NCBI GenBank assembly: GCA_903834645.1
Contig: CAILKA010000233.1
Location: 1 to 5,991 of the forward strand
Direction of reading: 5' to 3'
Length of the DNA: 5,991 nt
DNA from: an uncultured beta proteobacterium
GTDB lineage: Bacteria > Pseudomonadota > Gammaproteobacteria > Burkholderiales > Burkholderiaceae_C
Positions within the stretch are counted from its first letter, which is position 1; each line of letters opens with the position of its first letter. A program made the translations under genes and the position numbers. This document shows, one piece after another, positions 1 to 5,198 of this stretch. The notes beneath the pieces were generated by a model, which was given only the letters and a program-made list of their open reading frames with translations, was not told where the DNA came from and did no database searches.

Positions 1-23
1 GGCTGGGGATGCGGGCAGCACCT

Positions 24-521
24 TCAGACCCCTTCGATGACGGTGGCAATGCCCATGCCGGCGCCCGCGCACAACGCGGCGCAGCCGGTGGCAAGGCCCC
101 GCCGCTCGAGCTCGTCGAGCAAGGTGCCGAGGATGATGCACCCGGTGGCGCCGAGCGGGTGCTCCATCGCGAAGGCCGCGCCCTTGACGTCCACACGCTC
201 CAGGTCGAGCTCGGGGTCGCGTGTCAGGGCCTTTCGGGAGATCAGATCCGCGCTGATGCCCTGCGGCACGCAGCCGATCTTCTGGCTCACGCGCGGATCG
301 GCGAACCAGGCCCCCCAGCGCTTCCCATCGGGCAGCGGCTCATGCTCTCCATGCCGCCGGCCACGACCAGGTCTTCCCAGCCGCTGGTCACCTTGGTTGC
401 AGTCAGGTTCACGGCCTCCAGCCCACTGGCGCAAAAGCGCGACACCGTCATGCCAGCCACCGTCCTTCCTGCCCTTGCCGTGCGGTGTGCGCACGTGCTC
501 ATGGAGGCAAGCGTTGGCCAT
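24..521 (-). pseudogene. Degraded acetyl-CoA C-acyltransferase (thiolase)
   Basis: An intact thiolase would cleave 3-ketoacyl-CoA with CoA in beta-oxidation or make acetoacetyl-CoA; this copy almost certainly does neither. The start at 521 is well supported: ATG, AGGAG five bases upstream, and a thiolase-like N-terminus (MANACLHEHVRTP) over about 21 codons. The frame then breaks near 458-460. The next frame (about 314-460) carries VSRFCASGLEAVN with the nucleophile cysteine, then GGMESMSRCPMGS. At a run of six G (311-316 on plus) reading returns to the first frame with GAWFADP and QGISADLI. It then jumps directly to the C-terminus, HPLGATG and LCAGAGMGIAT, ending at a TGA at 24-26. Against a usual length near 390-400 residues, roughly 60 codons after the N-terminus and about 200 in the middle are missing. 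Glutamate replaces the usual glycine before the catalytic-loop HPLG. The gene lies 58 bases downstream of the SCP2 gene on the same strand, probably one former transcript. Identity as thiolase is secure; the exact subfamily is not. Confidence 0.88.
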
Positions 522-579
522 CGGGGCTCCTGGTCAGGGTGAGAAGGGGGACCGGCATCGGACCGGCGCGGACACGGCC

Positions 580-876
580 CTAGGCCAGCCGCTGCAGCTT
601 CAGCGCCACACCCATGTCTCCTGCGACGCGAAATTGGCCCGTCATGAACCCCATCATCGGATCGAGCTCGCCGCTCATCAGCGCCACCAGGTTTTGCCGC
701 GAGATGGTCACCGTGCAGTCGGCCTCGATGCGCTCATTGGCCACCGTGTGGGGGTCGGCTCGGCCATCGATCACGACCACGCCGTCGTCGCCGCAGTCGA
801 ACATGAGGGTGGCGCCCAGGCCGATGCCGGAGCCGAGCTTGCTGCGCAGCGCCTCGGTGATGGTGTGCATGTCCAT
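580..876 (-). CDS. SCP2 sterol-binding domain protein (single domain)
   Basis: This 98-residue protein consists of one SCP2-like domain, a small alpha/beta fold with a hydrophobic tunnel that binds lipids or fatty acyl groups. Visible support is the family pattern: an N-terminal helix (about residues 4-14), beta strands around 22-37 (ATLMFDCGDDGVVVIDG), TVTISRQNLVALMSGELDP (about 55-73), then the signature region GFMTGQFRVAGDMGVALKL (about 76-94). No signal peptide or membrane segment is seen, so it is probably cytosolic. The ATG at 876 has a GAGG about eight bases upstream; an in-frame ATG two codons later cannot be excluded. It ends with TAG at 580-582, 58 bases before the broken thiolase on the same strand. 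In eukaryotic SCPx the thiolase and SCP2 domains are fused, and in bacteria they are often neighbours, so a role in delivering or buffering acyl-CoA is plausible. The ligand is unknown. Confidence 0.9.
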   Translation of the reverse strand: MDMHTITEALRSKLGSGIGLGATLMFDCGDDGVVVIDGRADPHTVANERIEADCTVTISRQNLVALMSGELDPMMGFMTGQFRVAGDMGVALKLQRLA

Positions 877-915
877 GGGAGAATCCTCAGCAACGGGACG
901 TCAGGTCGAGGCGTC

Positions 916-921
916 ATCCTA
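916..921 (-). promoter_or_regulatory. Possible -10 element for the SCP2/thiolase transcript
   Basis: On the minus strand this reads TAGGAT, matching four of six bases of the sigma-70 -10 consensus, about 40 bases upstream of the SCP2 start and inside the 88-base divergent spacer (877-964). No good -35 hexamer is seen at 16-18 bases spacing, and no convincing operator palindrome is visible in the spacer. This is a weak call from position and resemblance only. Confidence 0.25.
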
Positions 922-964
922 CCGGCCCGGCCAACCCGACAGACATCCGAAGCCCGAGGCCACG

Positions 965-1855
965 ATGAGTGATTCCACCAAGGCCCCCGCCGCCGCGGGC
1001 TATCGCAGCGTGTTCCGGCCCGGCCTCTACGCAGGGCAGACGGTGTGGGTCACAGGCGGCGGCAGCGGCATCGGGCGTTGCACGGCGCATGAGCTGGCGA
1101 GCCTGGGGGCGCGCGTGGTCATCAGCGGCCGCCGCGCCGAACGCCTGGAGCAGGTGGCGGCCGAGATCCGCGAAGACGGCGGCGAGGCTCATGCCCTGGC
1201 CTTCGACATCCGCGACGAGGAGGCCGTGCGCGCGGGCGTGGCTGACGTGCTGGCCCGTCTCGGCCCGGTCAGCGGCCTCGTGAACAACGCCGGAGGCCAG
1301 TTCCCTTCACCGATGCTCGCCATCTCGAAGAAGGGCTTCGATGCGGTGGTGGCCAACAACCTCACCGGCGGGTTCCTCATGATGCGTGAGCTCTACACGC
1401 AGTGCATGCAGCACCACGGCGGTGCGATCGTCAACATGACGGCCGACTTCCGCAACGGTATGCCCGGCATGGCGCACTCGGGCGCCGCGCGCGCCGGCAT
1501 GAGCAACCTCACGCAAAGTGCAGCCTTCGAGTGGGCTCACGCGGGCGTACGCGTCAACGCGGTGGCGCCCGGGTGGATTGCATCCTCGGGCATGGACACC
1601 TACCGCGGTGCGATCCAGGCACTGATCCCGAAGCTGCGCCAGCACGTGCCGTTGCGGCGCATGGGCGTGGAAGCCGAGGTGAGCGCAGCCATCGTGTTCC
1701 TGCTGTCGCCCGCGGCCGCCTTCATCACCGGCGTGACGCTGCAGATAGACGGCGCGGCGTCCCTGGGCAGCGCCATCTTTCCGCTGCCACCCGACTCGCG
1801 CAGCGTCGCCTTCGACGGCTTCCACCGCGCCGTCGCGCCCGAGGTGCTGCGCTGA
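965..1855 (+). CDS. SDR-family oxidoreductase, peroxisomal trans-2-enoyl-CoA reductase-like
   Basis: This 296-residue protein has the short-chain dehydrogenase/reductase Rossmann fold. The dinucleotide motif TGGGSGIG is at residues 30-37, with basic residues after beta-2 (SGRR, 54-57) that suggest NADP(H). An acidic DI follows at 81-82 and NNAGGQF is at 107-113. The usual YxxxK pair is absent; the corresponding stretch reads AHSGAARAGMSNLTQS (170-185), the form I recall in mammalian PECR (HSGAARAG) and close to the dienoyl-CoA reductases. The C-terminus has the family's RRMGVEAEVSAAIVFLLSP and FITGVTLQIDG, then a tail of about 25 residues. By family it probably reduces enoyl- or dienoyl-CoA thioesters, fitting the SCP2, thiolase remnant and thioesterase around it. 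The chosen ATG has GAGG about six bases upstream and gives a family-typical N-terminus (YRSVFRPGLYAGQ); the frame stays open further upstream but only antisense to the SCP2 gene. Substrate is inferred; other SDR dehydrogenase roles remain possible. Confidence 0.9.
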   Translation: MSDSTKAPAAAGYRSVFRPGLYAGQTVWVTGGGSGIGRCTAHELASLGARVVISGRRAERLEQVAAEIREDGGEAHALAFDIRDEEAVRAGVADVLARLGPVSGLVNNAGGQFPSPMLAISKKGFDAVVANNLTGGFLMMRELYTQCMQHHGGAIVNMTADFRNGMPGMAHSGAARAGMSNLTQSAAFEWAHAGVRVNAVAPGWIASSGMDTYRGAIQALIPKLRQHVPLRRMGVEAEVSAAIVFLLSPAAAFITGVTLQIDGAASLGSAIFPLPPDSRSVAFDGFHRAVAPEVLR

Positions 1856-1901
1856 TCGACCCCGCACACCACGCCCCCTCACCCCCTGCACCACCTCGCG
1901 C

Positions 1902-2402
1902 ATGACCCTCCACGCCCCTGGGCCCCTGCCGAGCCCGCGCGACGCCGCCGAGCAGGCCGAGATCGAGGCCGGCCTCATCGAGATCTTCGAGCGCGGCATA
2001 CCCTTCAACCAGATGCTGGGCCTGCGCATCCTGTCGGTGAAGCCCGGCGGGGTGTGCGGGCGCATCACGATGAAGCCCGAACTCGTCGGCACGGCCTCGC
2101 AGGGCCGGCTGCACGGTGGGGTCACGGCCTCGGTGCTCGACGCCATGGGGGGCCTGGCCGTGCTTGCAGCCACGATCGAGCGGCATCCCCACGACTCACC
2201 TGCCCAGGCGCTGCAGCGATTCGCCCGGATGGGCACGATCGACCTGCGCGTGGACTACCTTCGGCCGGGCATCGGCCGCCACTTCGAGGCCCAGGCCGAA
2301 GTCACGCGGCTGGGGGGACGCGTGGGCTCCACGCAGATGCGGCTCGTCAATGACGAGGGCACGCTGATTGCCACTGCGGCGGCTGCCTACATCGTGTCCT
2401 GA
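1902..2402 (+). CDS. Hotdog-fold acyl-CoA thioesterase, YigI-like (PaaI superfamily)
   Basis: This 166-residue protein is predicted to hydrolyse acyl-CoA thioesters to free acid and CoA in the cytosol. Hallmarks are an N-terminal helix ending in IPFNQMLGLRI (33-43), the hotdog active-site stretch GRLHGGVTASVLDAMGG (68-84, with HGG at 71-73 and the acidic D80 on the central helix), and RMGTIDLRVDYLRPG (109-123). I recall the last stretch as nearly the same in E. coli YigI, a medium- to long-chain acyl-CoA thioesterase. Length matches that family. It starts 46 bases after the SDR stop, so co-transcription is likely. No Shine-Dalgarno sequence precedes the ATG (the preceding bases are C-rich), yet no better in-frame start exists before the conserved domain. 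In context it could release CoA from stalled acyl-CoA intermediates. Family assignment is firm; chain-length preference is not visible. Confidence 0.9.
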   Translation: MTLHAPGPLPSPRDAAEQAEIEAGLIEIFERGIPFNQMLGLRILSVKPGGVCGRITMKPELVGTASQGRLHGGVTASVLDAMGGLAVLAATIERHPHDSPAQALQRFARMGTIDLRVDYLRPGIGRHFEAQAEVTRLGGRVGSTQMRLVNDEGTLIATAAAAYIVS

Positions 2403-2420
2403 GCGTGTCGGCTGACACGC
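2403..2420 (+). other. Perfect 7-bp hairpin directly after the thioesterase stop
   Basis: GCGTGTC at 2403-2409 pairs perfectly with GACACGC at 2414-2420 around the four-base loop GGCT, starting on the first base after the TGA. A second self-complementary stretch, GGCTGGCCAGCC, follows at about 2431-2442. There is no T-tract after either, so a standard intrinsic terminator is not supported. It may be a 3'-end-protecting or processing hairpin, or contribute to weak termination before the protease gene. Confidence 0.35.
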
Positions 2421-2481
2421 CGGCCGGCGGGCTGGCCAGCCTGGTCTTGTGCGCGCAGGATCCGACCTCATCTGGGGCTCC

Positions 2482-3639
2482 ATGGATGTCATCGAGCCGC
2501 CGCCCGCCTCCTCGCCCGTGATGGCCGCACCCCGTGCACGCCGCGCCTGGCGCTGGCTCGTGCTGGCCGCCGTGGCCGGCCTGGCGGCAGCGGCTGGCTT
2601 CGGCGTGCCGCGCCTCGTCGAAAGCCGCACCGAGGCCTCTCCGCGCGCCATCACGCCTCGCGGACAGCTGCTGGCCGACGAGCAGGCACAGATCGATGTG
2701 TTTCGCAAGACCTCGCCCTCCGTCGTGCACATCACGACGCTGGAGGCCCAGCGCGACTTCTACTCGCTCAATGTGCAGCAGGTGCCGCGCGGCACCGGCA
2801 CGGGCTTCGTCTGGGACGAGCGCGGTCACATCGTCACCAACTTCCACGTGATCCAGGGCGCAAGCGCCGCCCGCGTGACGCTGTCCGACCAGAGCACGCA
2901 CAAGGCCATGCTCGTGGGTGCCTTCCCGGACCGTGACCTCGCGGTGCTGCGCATCGAGGTGCCCGCCACCAAGGCACCCCCTCTTCCCCTGGGAACTAGC
3001 CGCGATCTCGCCGTGGGCCAGAAGGTCCATGCCATCGGCAATCCCTTCGGCCTGGACCAGACCCTCACCACAGGCATCGTCAGTGCGCTCAACCGCGAGA
3101 TCGAGTCGATCAACCAGCGCACGATCCGGGGCGTGATCCAGACGGATGCGGCGATCAACCCCGGCAACTCCGGCGGGCCGCTGCTGGATTCGGCCGGCCG
3201 GTTGATCGGCGTGAACACCGCGATCTACAGCCCCAGCGGAGCCAGCGCCGGCATCGGCTTCGCCATCCCGGTGGACGAGGTCAACCGCATCGTGCCCCGG
3301 CTGATTCGCGATGGCCGCTTCGTGCGCCCGGCCATCGGCATCACGGCTGGCCAGGCGGGGCTGAACCGCGCGCTGAACCTGCCCGCCGGCGTCGTGCTCG
3401 TGCAGGTGACGACCAACGGGCCGGCGGCGCGCGCAGGGTTGCAGCCTTTTCGTCGGGCCTCGGGGGGCGACATCGTGGGGGGAGACGTGATCACCTCCGT
3501 GGACCACGAGCCCGTCAAGGACCTGGACGACATGCTCACGCTGCTGGAGCGCCGCGCGCCGGGTGACACGGTGACGCTGAGCGTGTGGCGCAACGGCAGC
3601 ACGCGCAGACAGCCTGTCACGCTCGTCGCCGCCGAGTGA
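2482..3639 (+). CDS. Membrane-anchored HtrA/Deg-type serine protease (S1C) with one PDZ domain
   Basis: This 385-residue protein is a predicted envelope quality-control protease. Residues 18-25 are basic (RARRAWRW), followed by a hydrophobic segment at about 26-42, probably an uncleaved inner-membrane anchor placing the rest in the periplasm. The trypsin-like domain (about 70-275) contains the complete triad: H122 in TNFHVI, D152 in DRDLAVL, and S230 in NPGNSGGPLL. A single PDZ domain occupies about 290-385. The RR...GGDIVGGDVITSVD stretch in it resembles plant Deg1 and cyanobacterial Hho proteases more than the second PDZ domain of DegP. Architecture is DegS-like (anchor, protease, one PDZ). 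The start at 2482 is the first ATG in frame; GTG at 2449 and ATG at 2521 are alternatives, and none has a strong ribosome-binding site. It lies 79 bases after the thioesterase. The function is probably unrelated to the acyl-CoA genes. The triad is intact, so it should be active; whether it is a DegS-like regulatory or a general protease cannot be told. Confidence 0.9.
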   Translation: MDVIEPPPASSPVMAAPRARRAWRWLVLAAVAGLAAAAGFGVPRLVESRTEASPRAITPRGQLLADEQAQIDVFRKTSPSVVHITTLEAQRDFYSLNVQQVPRGTGTGFVWDERGHIVTNFHVIQGASAARVTLSDQSTHKAMLVGAFPDRDLAVLRIEVPATKAPPLPLGTSRDLAVGQKVHAIGNPFGLDQTLTTGIVSALNREIESINQRTIRGVIQTDAAINPGNSGGPLLDSAGRLIGVNTAIYSPSGASAGIGFAIPVDEVNRIVPRLIRDGRFVRPAIGITAGQAGLNRALNLPAGVVLVQVTTNGPAARAGLQPFRRASGGDIVGGDVITSVDHEPVKDLDDMLTLLERRAPGDTVTLSVWRNGSTRRQPVTLVAAE

Positions 3640-3654
3640 GGCGGCTGGCCTGCG

Positions 3655-3694
3655 GCACGGAGCGCAGCGGTCGTGGCGGCCCCGTGCGCTGCGC
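3655..3694 (+). other. Two mutually exclusive GC-rich stem-loops between the protease gene and thrH
   Basis: GCGCAGCG (3662-3669) can pair with CGCTGCGC (3687-3694), and GCACGG (3655-3660) can pair with CCGTGC (3682-3687). The two stems share base 3687 and cross each other, so they compete or form a pseudoknot-like arrangement. No T-tract follows directly, so a canonical terminator is not shown. It could be the end of the protease transcript or a leader structure, but chance pairing in GC-rich DNA is a real possibility. Confidence 0.25.
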
Positions 3695-3715
3695 GGGTGG
3701 CGCGCCGACCACCGC

Positions 3716-3721
3716 TAAGAT
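3716..3721 (+). promoter_or_regulatory. Possible -10 element for thrH
   Basis: TAAGAT matches four of six bases of the sigma-70 -10 consensus and lies 27 bases before the thrH ATG, in the only AT-richer part of this spacer. No recognisable -35 hexamer is seen at the expected spacing. This is a weak call based on position. Confidence 0.3.
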
Positions 3722-3748
3722 GGCCGGTTTTCTCCGCCTGCTCCTGCC

Positions 3749-4369
3749 ATGCAAGTCGTCTGCCTCGACCTCGAAGGGGTCCTCGTCCCCGAGATCTGGA
3801 TCGCCTTTGCCGAGCGCACGGGCATCCCGGAGCTGCGCCGCACCACGCGAGACGAACCCGACTACGGCAAGCTGATGCGCTTTCGCATCGGCCTGCTGCG
3901 CGAGCGTGGGCTGAAGCTCGCCGACATCCAGGCCGTGATCGCAGGCATGGCGCCGCTGCCCGGGGCGCAGGACTTCCTGGACGGCCTGCGCGCCCATTAC
4001 CAGGTGATCATCCTGTCGGACACCTTCTACGAGTTTGCCGACCCGCTCATGCGCCAGTTGGGCCGGCCGACCCTGCTGTGCCACCGGCTCGAGGTCGACG
4101 AGGCGGGTTTCGTCACCGGCTACCGGTTGCGCCAGGCCGACCCCAAGCGTCATGCCGTCAACGCCTTCAAGAGCCTGAACTTCCAGGTGCTCGCCGCAGG
4201 GGACTCCTTCAACGACACCGGCATGCTGGCCGCGGCGGACGCAGGCTTCTTCATCCACCCGCCCGAGAGCATCGTCGCGCAGTTCCCGCAGTTCCCGGTG
4301 CACCACGACTACCCGTCGCTGCGCGCCTCGATCGACGCGGCGGCACAGCAACTGCGCACGGGCGGCTGA
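3749..4369 (+). CDS. thrH: ThrH: bifunctional phosphoserine phosphatase / homoserine phosphotransferase (HAD family)
   Basis: This 206-residue cytosolic HAD-superfamily enzyme closely resembles Pseudomonas ThrH, which dephosphorylates phosphoserine and can transfer the phosphate to homoserine, linking serine and threonine biosynthesis. All HAD motifs are present: motif I DLEG (7-10) with nucleophile D7 and E9 in the second acidic position, which is typical of ThrH; motif II SDT (90-92) in VIILSDTFYEF; motif III K133 in DPKR; motif IV GDSFND (151-156) with D152 and D156. EIWIAFAE (15-22) and FPQFP near the C-terminus are further family marks, and length agrees. The ATG starts the conserved MQVVCLDLEG directly, so the start is reliable even though no Shine-Dalgarno is visible. 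It sits 109 bases after the protease, possibly with its own promoter, and its stop is only three bases from that of the convergent SDR gene. Confidence 0.95.
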   Translation: MQVVCLDLEGVLVPEIWIAFAERTGIPELRRTTRDEPDYGKLMRFRIGLLRERGLKLADIQAVIAGMAPLPGAQDFLDGLRAHYQVIILSDTFYEFADPLMRQLGRPTLLCHRLEVDEAGFVTGYRLRQADPKRHAVNAFKSLNFQVLAAGDSFNDTGMLAAADAGFFIHPPESIVAQFPQFPVHHDYPSLRASIDAAAQQLRTGG

Positions 4370-4372
4370 GGC

Positions 4373-5185
4373 TCAGGACGGATCGGCTGCCGGGTGCTGC
4401 AGCCCGCCGCGGCGCAGCGTGGGCAGGCCCACGCCGCTTGCGTCGAAGCCTCCGTCCACCGCCAGCGTCTGGCCGTTGACGTAGCTCGCCTCCTGGCTGC
4501 ACAGGAACCCCACGGCACGCGCGATCTCCTCGGGCGTGCCGTAACGGTTCAGCGGGATCGTGTCGTGGTAGTCGCTGCGGATCGCCACCGAGTGCACGAG
4601 CTTGGCCATCTCGGTGTCCACCGGACCGGGTGCGATGCAGTTGGCGCGGATGCCCGCGTTGCCCAGCTCGATCGCCTGCTGCTTGGTCAGGTGGATGATC
4701 GCGCCCTTGCTCGTGCCGTAGGCCACGCGCAGCGTGCTCGCGCGCAGGCCCGAGATGGAGGCGATGTTCACCACCGCCCCGCCGCCGCCGCGCTTCATCA
4801 CCGGCGTGCAGGCCTGCGTGCACAGGAACGCACCGTCCAGGTTCGTGCCCAGGACGTGGCGCCAGTCCTCCCAGGTCGTCTCCTCGATGCGCTTGAAGAC
4901 GGCCACGCCCGCGTTGTTCACAAGTGCGTCGATGCGACCGAAACGCGCATCGACGGCGTCGATGGCGGATTGCACCTGCTGCGGGTTCGACACGTCTGCC
5001 TCCACGGCCAGCACGCGCTGCGCATCGGCCAGGGCTGCCTCGGTCGCCCGCAGGGTCGCCGCGTCGATGTCCAGCAGCGCCACGCGGTAGCCGTGTGCGA
5101 GGAACCAGTTCGTGCAGGCCAGGCCGATGCCGCGGGCGGCGCCCGTCACGACGGCCACGGGGGCGGAGCCGGATGCTGCCTGCAT
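4373..5185 (-). CDS. SDR-family oxidoreductase (classical type, probably NAD-dependent)
   Basis: This 270-residue protein is a classical short-chain dehydrogenase/reductase with a complete active site: TGAARGIG at 14-21, acidic D39 after beta-2 (LLDID, favouring NAD over NADP), the D64-V65 adenine-ring contact, NNAG at 90-93, N115, S143 (in NIASISG), Y156 and K160 (YGTSK), then PGPVDTEM and the C-terminal YVNGQTLAVDGGFDASG. It therefore probably oxidises or reduces a hydroxyl/keto substrate in the cytosol; the substrate cannot be read from the sequence. The start at 5185 was chosen because GAGG lies about eight bases upstream and the Rossmann fold begins within ten residues; the longer open frame upstream is only antiparallel noise over the next gene. 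It follows the hydrolase gene by 13 bases, indicating one transcript. Unlike the plus-strand SDR at 965, its catalytic residues are canonical, so the two are from different subfamilies. Confidence 0.93.
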   Translation of the reverse strand: MQAASGSAPVAVVTGAARGIGLACTNWFLAHGYRVALLDIDAATLRATEAALADAQRVLAVEADVSNPQQVQSAIDAVDARFGRIDALVNNAGVAVFKRIEETTWEDWRHVLGTNLDGAFLCTQACTPVMKRGGGGAVVNIASISGLRASTLRVAYGTSKGAIIHLTKQQAIELGNAGIRANCIAPGPVDTEMAKLVHSVAIRSDYHDTIPLNRYGTPEEIARAVGFLCSQEASYVNGQTLAVDGGFDASGVGLPTLRRGGLQHPAADPS

Positions 5186-5189
5186 GGGA

Positions 5190-5197
5190 CGACCTCG
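5190..5197 (-). promoter_or_regulatory. Ribosome-binding site of the minus-strand SDR gene
   Basis: On the minus strand this reads GATCGAGG, about seven to eight bases before the ATG at 5185 and just after the stop of the upstream hydrolase gene. It fixes the SDR start and supports translation of the two genes from a single mRNA. Confidence 0.5.
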
Positions 5198-5198
5198 A

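Noticed and set aside
1..23. Start of a further minus-strand gene downstream of the thiolase remnant
   Set aside because: Only 23 bases remain; no ribosome-binding site plus start codon can be identified with confidence.
614..964. Upstream extension of the plus-strand SDR to 614
   Set aside because: It would overlap the SCP2 gene on the other strand and cross the divergent spacer; the ATG at 965 has a ribosome-binding site and a family-typical N-terminus.
37..972. Long plus-strand open frame (311 codons) over the left end
   Set aside because: It runs antisense to the thiolase remnant and SCP2 gene, is full of Arg, Pro and Ser low-complexity stretches, and shows no family motif; typical of GC-rich antisense frames.
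2347..3507. 386-codon minus-strand open frame opposite the protease
   Set aside because: The plus strand has a full protease with catalytic triad; the opposite frame is His/Gly/Arg-rich with no motif.
4385..4404. Possible thrH terminator: GGCTGC pairing with GCAGCC
   Set aside because: The six-bp stem lies inside the coding 3' end of the convergent SDR, lacks a T-tract, and such pairings are common by chance at this base composition.
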